In this document: in pieces, positions 1 to 9,062 of the stretch
Numbering within the stretch: the stretch's first letter is position 1
How the letters are laid out: each line of letters begins with the position of its first letter
From: Candidatus Gracilibacteria bacterium CG2_30_37_12
Lineage (GTDB): Bacteria; Patescibacteriota; Gracilibacteria; BD1-5; UBA2023
Length of the DNA stretch: 10,690 bases
Assembly (NCBI GenBank): GCA_001873165.1
Contig: MNYO01000071.1
Location: 1-10,690, forward strand
Direction: 5' to 3'
Program-made: the position numbers and the translations under genes
The notes under the pieces: generated by a model
Databases searched by the model: none
The model's input: the letters and a program-made list of their open reading frames with translations, nothing else
Told to the model about the DNA's origin: nothing

Positions 1-1
1 C

Positions 2-166
2 AGTATTCGTGTAGTAGTGGAAAATACTATCTGTGGAATGAAGCGATACAAAACAGCTTCTGATATTTTTAGGTGAAGAAAATGACAGGATGATATCTAT
101 ACATTCATGGCAGCGGGGCTCTGGAATTTTCATTTACAGTACAAAACGTCATTTGGAAATACATAG
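2..166 (+). CDS. DDE transposase, C-terminal end (IS5 / DDE_Tnp_4-like), cut by window edge
   Basis: This is an open frame from the window edge to a TAG, 54 residues, with its N-terminus outside the window. It begins SIRVVVENTICGMKRYK and ends with an AAGLWNF-type segment. The pattern R-x-x-VE-x-x-I-x-G-(I/M)-K-R, then D-x-(F/Y)-R and later AAGL-x-N, matches the end of the catalytic domain of IS5-like/DDE_Tnp_4 transposases; the E of VEN would be the last acidic catalytic residue. Two in-frame TGA codons (74-76 and 83-85) read as Gly, giving FRGRKGQDD, so the element shares the host code. It is the only plus-strand gene here. I see no clear terminal inverted repeat after it, so the element boundary is unknown, as is whether the whole gene is intact. 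Confidence 0.75.
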
Positions 167-172
167 AAATAC

Positions 173-201
173 AAAAAAGAAGAGAAAACCTCCTCTTTTT
201 T
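173..201. terminator. Bidirectional Rho-independent terminator between convergent genes
   Basis: A 12-bp stem (173-184 with 190-201) closes a 5-nt loop. The arms carry six A's on the left and six T's on the right, so a U-tract follows the hairpin on either strand. The single mismatch (181/193) is A-C on the plus strand but a U-G wobble on the minus transcript. It lies 7 nt after the transposase stop and 37 nt after the stop of the 238-840 gene, serving both. Confidence 0.75.
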
Positions 202-237
202 GTAAATATATTATTACGGGACAAGTCTATTATAAAA

Positions 238-840
238 TTAAGCTGGCATTGTATCTGAAATCATATCTAAGTGAAGTTCTGTAATATGATTCTTGCATTG
301 ATTTTGAGCTTTCTGTTTTTTTTCCTGCATCTTATGCTCAATAATCTTGCGTAATGTTTTATAATCTATAAACTGTAATTCTTTTCCTGGAATCCAATTT
401 TCTCCTCTTGGAGTTCTTATAATAGAAGTATTAGAGTCCCCAGGAATTAAATTTTCTATTACTGAACCTTCTGGTAGTTTATCTGTTTGAATCTCTTTCA
501 TTGGAATAAATACATCCCCATATACCCATAATAATGCTTTCTTTTCATTTACATAACCTATGATTTTTGGATCATTCGTTACATTTGTATATTCTAGTCC
601 TCCTTTTGCATTCCTTCTTACAGGATATATATAACCTTTTGGAGCTGCACTACCCATATCATCCTCGCCAAAAAAATCATTACAAATAGGTTTCTCTTTA
701 TGATGATGTGGTTTTATTTTATGAATTTCTGGCTTCAGAGATATGATAGGAGATACTTTTGCTTCCACTTGAGGAAGAGTGCAAATTTTCCCGTTTAAAG
801 AAGCGCTATCATAACAAATACTTTCTCATTTTTCTGACAT
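238..840 (-). CDS. Hypothetical protein, 200 aa, soluble, Lys/His-rich
   Basis: I do not recognise this protein. It starts at ATG 838-840 (MSEKGESICYDS) and ends in TAA. One TGA (826-828) lies at codon 5, so standard-code reading would wrongly start it at the GTG at 766-768. I see no signal peptide or membrane segment. The N-terminal third has a His/Lys cluster (IHKIKPHHHKEKP, about residues 39-51). The middle alternates beta-like segments (IIGYVNEKKALLWVYGDVFIP), and the C-terminus is a charged helix rich in K, Q and E (HKMQEKKQKAQNQ) ending in TMPA. It is separated from the 933-2111 gene by 92 nt containing a plausible promoter and is followed by a strong terminator, so it is probably a single transcription unit. 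Confidence 0.7.
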
Positions 841-873
841 ATATAAAAAGTTATAAAATTAAATCTTTCCTTT

Positions 874-902
874 AGAATAACAGAAAAATTTAATTTTTGC
901 AA
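874..902 (-). promoter_or_regulatory. Candidate sigma70-type promoter for the 238-840 gene
   Basis: On the minus strand, TTGCAA (897-902) is followed by a 17-nt spacer and TATTCT (874-879), with TG one base before the -10 (extended -10, TGTTATTCT). The leader to ATG 840 would be about 25-30 nt of AT-rich sequence without a clear Shine-Dalgarno. The match is good, but AT-rich DNA gives such matches by chance. Confidence 0.4.
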
Positions 903-932
903 AAAATGGAGCATATTCTTTGTGAAAAAAGT

Positions 933-2111
933 TTATTCTTCTTTTTTATAACTTTTAAAAGAACTCAAAAACAGTTCGTATTTTGGAAGTATTGCTTCAA
1001 TACTTGCTTTATTGATGAGGTTTCTCTGTCTTAAAAGTTCGTATTGTGAATCCGATTCTGGAAGAGTCGAGAGAAGTTCGTCAATTTTATGAAGACTTGT
1101 TTTCAAAATATAATAATTATATTGAATCTGGAGAAAATTATCCCAAGATTTTTTACCTTTTTTATTATATTCACCGATGGTGGCGGAGGTTTCCAAAAGC
1201 CCGTCCAGACTTCCTATCTCAAGCGAACTCACTCTTTTGATTTTACTGAACCATTTTTCGATCTCCGGATTATCGATGACAGAAACCAGACAATATTCCG
1301 GAAGATATGAGAGGAATAATTTCCGAATATCTTCCAAGTTAATTTCTTCTCACACTCATTGAAAATGATATAATCCTACTTTCAAGACAGGAAAAAAATC
1401 TTCGGTTTCTTCCTCTATTTTAAGTACCACAAAAGAATCTTTGGTTAGTGGAATCCTTTTAAGATGAAGAGATTTCAAAAAATCTCTGTATAACAAATGA
1501 CAATTTCAGTAAGAAAGATTTGGAAATATGAAAATATCGGCAATGCCTGCATGATTTCCGAGAGTATTTACAGAATTCACTATCATATCACGATATTTCG
1601 GCGAAATAAACCAAGTATATATTTCAGTATCAAATAAGATATTTTTCAAAATTAATTGATTCCCTTGAAGAGAAAAAGTAAAATTCTTATCATTAAAATC
1701 CGTTGCATAATGGAATTTCCCATATATATCTCGATAGAGAAATATAACAAATTCATCATCACCTACGCAAAAGGATGATATCTTCCCATCCTGTACAAAG
1801 AAAGTTTGCCACGTATTCGTACGCTTACTATACCAACGAACGATAGAATAATCCAAGAAATCCGAGATTCCAATAATAGACCCTCTCAGAGTTGGTACTT
1901 TAGATGTTTTTTTAAAAAATGAAGTCTGGGAGAAATGAAAACTACCAATATTATCAAATAACCTCTGTATCCGATTACCGAATGCCCGTTCAACGCCATC
2001 CATATAATAATAGATACTCTCAAACCCCGCACTTTCTTGACCGATATCGAGCCAATAAAGTCCAGTTTCTGAATCTAGAGTAATCGAAGAATCTGTAATT
2101 TTTAAATCCAT
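933..2111 (-). CDS. Hypothetical protein, 392 aa, overlapping the helicase gene
   Basis: This family is not recognised. The frame starts at ATG 2109-2111 (MDLKITDSSITLDSETGLYW), overlapping the end of the helicase-membrane gene by 10 nt, and stops at TAA 933-935. Three TGA codons (1506, 1356, 1350) read as Gly; in the standard code it would fall into two unrelated-looking pieces. Residues 1-190 look beta-rich and aromatic (LYWLDI, YYYMDGVERAF, FVIFLYRDIYGKFHYA). About residues 200-250 are mixed, and the last 140 are charged and helical, ending KSYKKEE. No membrane segment, signal peptide or known catalytic motif is evident. The overlap implies translational coupling to the upstream gene, so it may be a partner of that protein. 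No function is assigned. Confidence 0.75.
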
Positions 2112-5100
2112 AGTTTTTCTATTTTTGAGATTATAAAAGGGGTTTTAGAAATATACGCTCGTTTGTCTATTTCTGGATCATTGAGATAAATAATGTCGAG
2201 TGATTGTTTTTTAAGATAAAAAATATCTGTTTGAATAAAATATTTCATCCAAATAGGACTGAATATTTTTCGAATATATCACTGAATATATACTCTCACT
2301 CCAATAAAAATACCTGTTTGAAGTAATCATAATACCAACAATAATAATACTATCAAAGGAATTCATTCCAGATAATTATTAATGTAAGGCATTGGCAATA
2401 TAAAATATCCTACTACTATTAGGATACATATAATAGTAGATGCTAAGCGGATTTCTCATCAAATGATTGTAATATCTTTTCATGACCTTATATTAATGAG
2501 TATATTTAGTTTGAAAAATAAATAGAAAGAATAAATGAGTCATCAGGAAAAGATAAAATAAAAAAGAAGTCTTGTTCAGTTTTCAAAAGCATTGAAAGTT
2601 GATATATTCATAGAAATGAATATAAACCAAACAATAATCCATAAAATATTACTCATTTTTATGAGAAAATTGTATTGTTGATTTTTATTATTTAATTCGA
2701 TTTGTATTTTCATTTCATCTTCTGTGTTTCAAAATAGAAACTTCAAAAGAGAAGTCTCCAAAGTTTCACGATATTTTTTATTTTTACTGAGTACATCAGG
2801 TAATCCCACTGTTAATATATTATCAGACCAAGTATCATTCTCGAGTTGTCTCATAGGTACTTCTAGTACATATTTTTGCTTCGTAATCGGAGAAAAGATC
2901 TGTGAAATATGGAGCATAAATGCTTTTGATACAAGATCATCCTTGTAAGTACTCGTGAGTTTGAAATTCCCCTGTTCATCTCGTTTGAGATTGTATATAA
3001 AATCGGCTGGCAATATTTTATTTTCCTGAAGTACTTGCATAATAGCCTGGATAAAACGAGAGAGAAACTTTTCTATGATAGCAAAATAGTAAGATTGTCC
3101 CATGTATTTCAGAACAGAAGTTTCCTGAAACATGGTGCGAATATTCCCCATACTTCAAAAAGGAAGTGGAATAAGTGGAAATATCCTGAACGCATCTCGA
3201 ACTTCGAGATGCAGTCCGAAAGTTTCTTTGTTCGCATATTCTTTACCAACTCCCCAGAGATCATAAATAGCATCCCGAAAAGAGGATCTTTTCAACATAT
3301 TTTCATTAATTTTTATACGATCACAAAGATGTACTCGAAGATTCGGATAGATGTGATCTACTCATTTTACTACCATTCCCGCATCGTTCACTCCATAAAA
3401 CTTCTCATGTTTATTTTCTAGTCTTGTAAAATCTTTCATCCCTTGATATCCTTCACCAATACAGACAATATCGTAGATATTTGCAGTCTTGTGAAGATTG
3501 TCTCGATCAAGTCTGATGGCACGACCTCGCACCTGATTGACGCTCATATAAGCCACAATTCCTGTCAGATCAATGAGTGTATTAAGTTTCGGACAATCCC
3601 AACCTTCACCAAGAATCCCGCGTGTCCCGATGAGAAGTCGGATCTCCCCTTTCATGAGCTTTTCAGTCACGGAAAGCGTTGTTTCATTGAGTAATAATTC
3701 TGTCTCACCATTTGCTCCTATTTTCCATATCCCCTGTCCAGAAATGAGGTATGGATTCAAATCAGAAAATTCTGTTTTCAATTCCTCGAAGATATATTGA
3801 CAGTTGATATAATCAGAATCGGCTGACAGAAAATCAGTAATAATTGTCGATCGGAGCTCTGATCCGAGATTTTCTCGCTCCTTTCGAAGAATAATTTTTA
3901 CGGCTTCTATCTTGGATTTGGAATAGATAAGGAGTTTCTCAATCGGGGTTTGGAAACGAAAGAAATTGGATCCACGCCAGATATAGCCAAGATCGAAAAA
4001 GAGAGATTTTACAGGAGTTTGATTGTCCGATTTTGAGTCTTTTATCTTCTTATTCATCAGCCATTTTCCCGTAGATTTGGCGATATCCTCGAGTATAATC
4101 GGTTCAATGGTATTTTCGGTGATATATTCAGAAATATCGAGTTCTGGTGCAGAGTGATAGATAAATCGAAGATAACTGTCGAGGAGTTCTGGGTTATTTT
4201 TCAAGAGTTTTTCCGACTCTTCTTCAACAATGGAAAATATATGTTTTGCGATGGAAACTCTTTCTGTTTCGAGAAAAACATTGAGAAGTTTTTCTTTTGC
4301 ATCCAGAATATCCTGGAGATCTTTTCCTGGTTCGACAAATTGAACTAGATCATTGTACGGAGCAAGACGTCAGGACTTGATAATCGCTGGCGTTGGGATG
4401 TAATAATCTACTTCACCGAGTAATTTCGCATATGAATCATCCAGATCGAAAAAATCCACATTATCAAATGGTGGTGTAGCTGTCAGTCCGATGATGTAGG
4501 GATTTTCCAGAATTTCCCAGAGATGATACACTACTCGAGACCACCAAGCAGTTAGATGGTGCGCTTCATCCACTACAATCGCACCGATATTATTCACACC
4601 CAGCTCGAGAAAATATGTTTTTGCTTTTTCTGAAAGAAGTTTCTCGAGCATCCCCTCAGTCGTATCAAGTTTAAGTTTCTTTTTATAAACTCCCACCGTA
4701 TCACTATATTCCTGAGAGTTCGATTCTTTCAAATTTTGTATGAATTCCTCAAAATCTTTTCGCTCCAGAAATTCACCACTAAAATCTCAAAACCAGAGAT
4801 CGTAGATTTTCACCATAATAATATCATCTTCACCTCCCGTTGTAGTAAGTGATTGATAAGTAATAATATTAATTTTTCTAATACTCTGAATCTCAGTTGA
4901 AACGAGACTTTCTATCGTTTCTCCTGATTCCAAAAAGAGTTTTTCCAGTTTATCTTTCCACTGAAACTGCAATGTGATATTTGGTACAAGAATGAGTGTC
5001 GGAGTATCAAGTCGTGTGATCATTTCAAGTCCAACAATGGTCTTCCCTGATCCAGGAGGTGCCACGATATGGATTTTCTTATCTCATCGTGCTTTTTCTG

Positions 5101-5158
5101 ATTCAAACACCGCGAGGATATCATCCTGATAATGATAGAGTTCTTGTTGAAAACGCAT
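2102..5158 (-). CDS. SF2 DEAH-box helicase (Res/XPB-like) with in-frame C-terminal four-TM domain, 1018 aa
   Basis: One frame without TAA or TAG runs from ATG 5156-5158 (MRFQQELYHYQDD) to TAA 2102-2104, joined across 15 TGA(Gly) codons. Helicase motifs, by residue: Walker A APPGSGKT 33-40, Q-x-x-W near 70, VVDEAHH 195-201, GLTATPP 224-230, GTRGILGEGWD about 511-521, and motif VI NQVRGRAIR 541-549. These define an ATP-dependent superfamily 2 nucleic-acid translocase close to type III restriction Res/XPB-like proteins. After about residue 815 the character changes: four hydrophobic segments (about 835-853, 864-882, 907-926, 933-957), then a basic tail. A TGA at 2729-2731 and an ATG at 2711-2713 sit at the junction, so the tail may have been a separate gene. 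It follows the AAA+ gene by 27 nt. No nuclease motif is seen. Confidence 0.85.
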
Positions 5159-5185
5159 AAATGTAATTTTGGGAAATAAATAAAC

Positions 5186-6478
5186 CTACCCGACTTTCTC
5201 TAGTCATTTCGTATAAATACTCATATCTACCATCTTCAATGATGATTGTGTATCGATAATAGCTTGCTCCATATCTTTCATGGTAATCACCTGTTTTACA
5301 AGACTCTTTTCAATCTTGGCAGCATCAAAGGAATCACCATCCATACTTGCTGCAAGCGAGAGAATCGATTGACTCGCATCTCGTGCCACCTCATCACAAA
5401 TCGTCTCAATATCGGAGGATACATACCCCTCAGTGAGAGTGGCAAGTTTCTCATAATCCAGCTTACTATGTGGCCGTCCGATTTTTTCGATATACATACG
5501 AAACATTTCCTTCCTGGCAATAAAATCTGGGGCTGCTATGTAGATTTTCTTATCGAATCGACCCGAGCGGAGGATGGCAGAATCGAGATGATCGGGACGA
5601 TTGGTTGCAGCGATAACAATCAGATTTTGCGAACTTGCGAGTTCGTTGAACTCCTGGAGAAATTGAGAAACTTCTTCCGCTTTATTGGCATCGATATTAT
5701 TGGTTCGTGCCGAGAGAAGTGAATCAATCTCATCGAGGAAAAGCACAATTGGACCATTCTCAGCCGCTTTCTTAGCGCCTGTAAAAAATGCCTTGATATT
5801 CTTGGTCGTTTCGTGCATATACGACGACCCAAATTCCCCCAAGCTCTTCTTGATAAACCCTGCTCCGAGCTCCTCCGTTAGTTTCTTGGTTATAAAAGTT
5901 TTCCCGGTTCCTGGAGGACCATAGAAGAGAAGTCCCGTCGGAATCGAAACCTGGAATTTATCATATGCCTCAGAGAGTTTCTTATAGAGGGCAATTTTGG
6001 GGTCAATAACTTTTGAATCTAGGTTTTCTGGAACATTCTCCGAATCTTTCTTGAGTTTCTCCACGAGGAACTTGAATCGGAGTGGTGCTATAAAGCTCTC
6101 GGAAAGCTCTTTCTTGAGGTCGTCCATTCCTGCAATTCCCTTGAATCCCCAGGTTTCTGGATTTTTCATGGTAAAGTATTCAACTTCCAAAGCATCATTC
6201 TCTTTTGGTTCCTGAGTTTTCATCCCTGTCTGTGAATATCTACCACCCTCTATATGAAGAGATTCCCCTGTGCTCATGGCTTCGGGGGTTTTAAAAGTCG
6301 CTTCAAGGGCGCTCACGAGATCACTTGCCTTCTGAGCTCACTTCTCCATCTCGAGAAGGGACGCTTCCAGAGTTTTACTTGCATCACCCTTCCAATCCTT
6401 GGTAACAGCGGTATTAAACTCTGGAGAAGTCGTTACTGCTTGAAAAAATGCATCGAATCATGTGTTTTGTGGGGTCAT
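5186..6478 (-). CDS. AAA+ ATPase, classical AAA clade (Vps4/katanin/FtsH-like module), 430 aa
   Basis: The start is ATG 6476-6478 (MTPQNTGFDAFFQAV); the stop is TAG 5186-5188. Three TGA(Gly) codons (6458, 6338, 5204) hide the first 54 and last 6 residues from standard-code reading. The single AAA domain has Walker A GPPGTGKT (187-194), Walker B VLFLDEID (245-252), sensor 1 AATNRP (290-295), an arginine-finger region LRSGRFDKK (303-311), and the helical lid SSDIETICDEVARDA (354-368). The second-region arginine signature and GRFD order are typical of classical AAA unfoldases or remodellers that form hexamers. No protease or membrane segment follows, so it is not FtsH. The 130 N-terminal residues carry no domain I can name and probably bind the substrate or partner. 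It is followed 27 nt later by the helicase gene, implying co-transcription. Confidence 0.9.
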
Positions 6479-6664
6479 AATAGAAAAAGTTAGATTATAA
6501 GAATTATCTCGCAGTGGTTATTTTTCAGTCCTTATAATAATGATTTTTATCCTTTGTGTATCAGTCTCATATTATTCTAAAACTATATTTTTTTTTATAA
6601 AGTACTTTCATCTAAACTTCCCTCATCTTACTATAAATCCCCTTAAATATCCAATTTATCGTAC
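6479..6664 (-). other. Intergenic region, probable promoter of the AAA-helicase operon
   Basis: These 186 AT-rich nucleotides between yidD and the AAA+ gene hold no convincing gene on either strand. A perfect TATAAT (6494-6499, minus) lies 15 nt before the AAA+ ATG, but no good -35 is seen at 16-18 nt. If used, the mRNA leader would be only about 8 nt. No hairpin with a U-tract is evident after yidD. The AAA-helicase set may therefore be a separate transcript or the end of a long one. Confidence 0.3.
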
Positions 6665-6871
6665 TTATTTCCCACAGCTTCGTATTCGCTTCCAACCGAG
6701 ATATATTCCTCGGCATACTCCATATTTCTGGACTTGTTCTTTGGTGAACTGGCTGCAGCTCGGTTGCATCCTACAAACCCGGCGAGTAGTAGAAGTTTTC
6801 CAGAAGGAATGATCCCGGCTAAAATAGGCTTGCCAGATACCTATGAGAGAGATAGTGAATTGTTTGAACAT
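6665..6871 (-). CDS. yidD: YidD, membrane protein insertion efficiency factor
   Basis: This 68-aa protein starts at ATG 6869-6871 (MFKQFTISLIGIWQAYFS) and ends at TAA 6665-6667. It shows the YidD signature: a short N-terminal amphipathic/hydrophobic helix, then CRMQPSCSQF (C-R-x-x-P-S-C-S), a helix with YGVCRGIYLGWKRI, and a final R-x-C. YidD is a small inner-membrane-associated protein that aids YidC-dependent insertion. Length fits the family (about 70-85 aa). A TTG start at 6899-6901 would add 10 residues and overlap the upstream stop; I prefer ATG because it matches usual YidD N-termini. No TGA occurs in it. Its usual neighbours (rpmH, rnpA, yidC) are absent; here it follows a membrane-protein gene by 16 nt. 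Confidence 0.85.
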   Translation of the reverse strand: MFKQFTISLIGIWQAYFSRDHSFWKTSTTRRVCRMQPSCSQFTKEQVQKYGVCRGIYLGWKRIRSCGK

Positions 6872-6887
6872 AAACTGGATGAAAATA

Positions 6888-8174
6888 TTAAAACTTTCCA
6901 ACGACGATTTTCGCTCCCACCCCTCTCCATTGATCCTGCATAGATTCCAGTGGTTTTCGTTGCATCTCCAGCTGTTTGAGTTGTGTTTCGAGTGGAATAG
7001 AAAGTGCTGGTTCGGGAGTTTTTTCTATTTGCTTCCTGAGAGAAATAATAGTTTCATCGAGTTTTTTGAGCGAAGTACTCAGAAGTTCTATCATCTCATT
7101 TATCGGACCCAGAATCTGACTCTTGGTCCAAGTATCAAAAGTTTTATACTTAAAAATAGTCGCATATTTAGAATTCTCCAGTGTTTTCCTCAGTTTCTTC
7201 ACGAGATTAATGCCTGACCAAGCTTTCCCGATAGTCATATCAAAGGCATTTACCACTCCAGAAACGCCCGTATCCCAAGATCCTTCTGTCGCATTATTCA
7301 AGATTTTTATTATCATATTTTTTGACATAATCAGTTCACTAGAGATTGTTTCAAGTTTCTCAAATAATCCTTGAATCTGCATCTCTTCCCGTCATTGAAA
7401 TGTAACAATCATTTTCATAGTACCGACAAATACATACCCAATGAAGAAAGAAAATATCCATCCAAGAGCATAGAAAATTCGAATGGAAATCCAATACACT
7501 GCCACGAGTCAGAAGAGAATGACGACAAAAAGAACTGCTCATCCCATATCATCCGCATCACAACCACCACTTCCACATCCATCCGCTCAGCGAGGAGAAC
7601 AACCATCCATATTTCCGCACCCATCTAAAAGAGAGCTTTCTTTCTTGGCTTTTTCCTCTTCCTTACTCGCTCACCAAGTAAATACTCGTGCCTTGAATTG
7701 ACTAATCTTCTCATCCAGCTTCGATGGCATCATGAATTCTTCCTCGAATTCTTCCCCCCAATCCTGGATCCTTTCTTTCATTATCTCATAGTTTGTATAA
7801 GGAACTATCTCTCCCCCGATTCCGAGATGCGTATCGGTAAATACGATATTGGAGATATGGAGGAAAGTCCATGATCGCATAATCATCCGGAAAATAATCA
7901 CGAGGAAAATGAGTGCATACACCCCCGTGAGTCCAATAATCGTCCAGATAAATCTCGTGTCTCACAGTATATAGAAATCATAGAGTCACCCGAGTATTAC
8001 GACTATCCCAAAAGGTATAAGAAGCTTGGAGAGAAGCCACAGATAGTCACTTGCAACCGTTTTTCGGAGCTCTTCGAACGATATCCAGTTATAGAGATAA
8101 AATCCCTTGGAATCGACCGATGGTTGGATGAGTGGATTTCTGACGGAGAGTTCTTTTGGTATTTGAATAGTCAT
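6888..8174 (-). CDS. Membrane protein with four TM segments, Cys/Gly-rich loop and coiled-coil tail, 428 aa
   Basis: This protein is not recognised. The frame runs from ATG 8172-8174 (MTIQIPKELSVRNPLIQP) to TAA 6888-6890 through seven TGA(Gly) codons. Order by residue: soluble N-terminus 1-44; TM 46-63; TM 75-96; soluble part 97-180 (includes FTDTHLGIGGEIVPY, then an acidic EEFEEEF stretch); a Gly/Cys-rich loop with Cys at 186, 192, 200 and 205 (C-x5-C-x7-C-x4-C, three preceded by DG); TM about 213-232; TM about 235-258; and a C-terminal part 260-428 that is largely helical and coiled-coil-like (LSTSLKKLDETIISLRKQIEK, KQLEMQRKPLESMQ). The Cys set could bind metal or form disulfides; neither is shown. 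It starts 20 nt after paralog 1 and is followed by yidD, so it is likely part of an envelope operon. Confidence 0.8.
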
Positions 8175-8194
8175 AAATAATGATATTTTAAAAA

Positions 8195-9001
8195 TTAAAT
8201 TCTCACCTTCTCCAACTCCTTCAAATGTTCCTGAAGGGAGATTCTGGAGAGTTCCAGCGCAGATTTTCCACCTTCACTTTCGGTTGCTACTTCCTGAGAT
8301 TGTATCTGTTTTTCGAGTTCTACAAGTTCCGTGGCGTGGTGGGAAATCCAGGATTGAACAAGGAGAGTGAATTCTTGAGAATAATTGATAATCCAATGAA
8401 GTTCCGTATGGATAATATTATTAATTTCTTCATTCATCTTTCTAATATATCATATATTTTTTTGCAGATATTGATGACAATTTACTATTATTTTATACAA
8501 TTTTACTATAGCCAAGATATGATCTTTATAAGATGTAATAATGCTTAAATTTATTCAAGATATTTTATCATCTCAAATTATGTTACAAATAATGTTTCTT
8601 TTATTAAGAATATCATCTTTAGATACATAAAATGTATGAAGAGTTCTGTATAATTTCACTCTCTTATATGCTCGAAATACTCTATAAAACAAGACAAAAG
8701 GCAAGAATCATAAAGCAAACATTCAAACTATCTTAACTATTATAGTTTGAATATATGAAACCATTATGTATACACCATAGACATCCCCGGGCAAATGAAA
8801 AGAACGCAATATCATTATGATAGGAAATAACATTATTATAGTCAAAAGAATTCATAAAATCATTTCAAAATACATTCTTGCTTTTATGTCAGACATTGAA
8901 ATAAGAGGATCTTGATATCTCCCATCACCATCAAAAGAATGTAAAGTCCTGTGTTCTAAGAAATCTTCAAAATCTCCCCTCGAATACCCATTGTTGCCCA
9001 T
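8195..9001 (-). CDS. Two-TM membrane protein, paralog 1, 268 aa
   Basis: The frame starts at ATG 8999-9001 (MGNNGYSRGDFEDFLEH) and ends in TAA 8195-8197, with six TGA(Gly) codons, all before residue 189. An in-frame TAA at 9011-9013 leaves this as the first ATG. Residues 1-42 are soluble; two hydrophobic segments lie at about 46-68 and 85-107; 110-190 is basic and Ile/Lys-rich; and the last 80 residues form a soluble helical domain (SQEFTLLVQSWISHHATELV, then ELEKQIQSQE and a heptad-like end LQEHLKELEK). That last domain is nearly identical in paralog 2 (9943-10674), and both share the start motif NGYSR-(E/G)-(E/D)-F-x-(E/D)-F-L. The family is unknown to me. Standard-code reading would retain only the last 80 residues as a false small protein. 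Confidence 0.85.
8203..8381 (-). repeat. Duplicated block, copy 1 (3' end of paralog 1)
   Basis: These 179 nt align without gaps to 9951-10129 with 12 mismatches by my count (about 93% identity), including a 48-nt identical run (8334-8381 with 10082-10129). The block encodes the conserved C-terminal domain and ends just before the stop codon. The rest of the two genes is strongly diverged. Confidence 0.9.
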
Positions 9002-9023
9002 ACCTCAAAATTATTATTTTCTA

Positions 9024-9056
9024 AAAAAATCTCGCCCCAATTCGGAAACTGGGGCG
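9024..9056 (-). terminator. Rho-independent terminator after the toxin gene
   Basis: A GC-rich 7-bp stem (CGCCCCA 9033-9039 with TGGGGCG 9050-9056) closes a 10-nt loop. On the minus transcript the stem is followed by AGA and then seven U's (complement of 9024-9030). It begins 6 nt after the toxin stop and lies between the toxin and paralog 1, so it ends the toxin-antitoxin transcript and leaves paralog 1 needing its own promoter or read-through. Confidence 0.9.
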
Positions 9057-9062
9057 GAAATA

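Noticed and set aside
90..284. 64-aa plus-strand open frame starting MISIHSWQRG
   Set aside because: It overlaps the transposase end in another frame and runs through the terminator; the transposase frame has clear family residues.
3035..3421. 128-aa plus-strand open frame
   Set aside because: It is antisense to the helicase; low-GC sequence without motifs.
2102..5158. Helicase as a decayed pseudogene with multiple stop codons
   Set aside because: Every interruption is TGA in one frame with no frameshift and intact motifs on all pieces. The same pattern holds in every larger neighbour, which recoding explains and decay does not.
5246..5722. 158-aa plus-strand open frame
   Set aside because: It is antisense to the AAA+ ATPase domain, whose Walker A, Walker B, sensor and lid motifs are all intact on the minus strand.
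8195..8437. Separate 80-aa protein
   Set aside because: It is only the C-terminal domain of paralog 1. The frame continues upstream across six TGA(Gly) codons to an ATG whose start region matches paralog 2.
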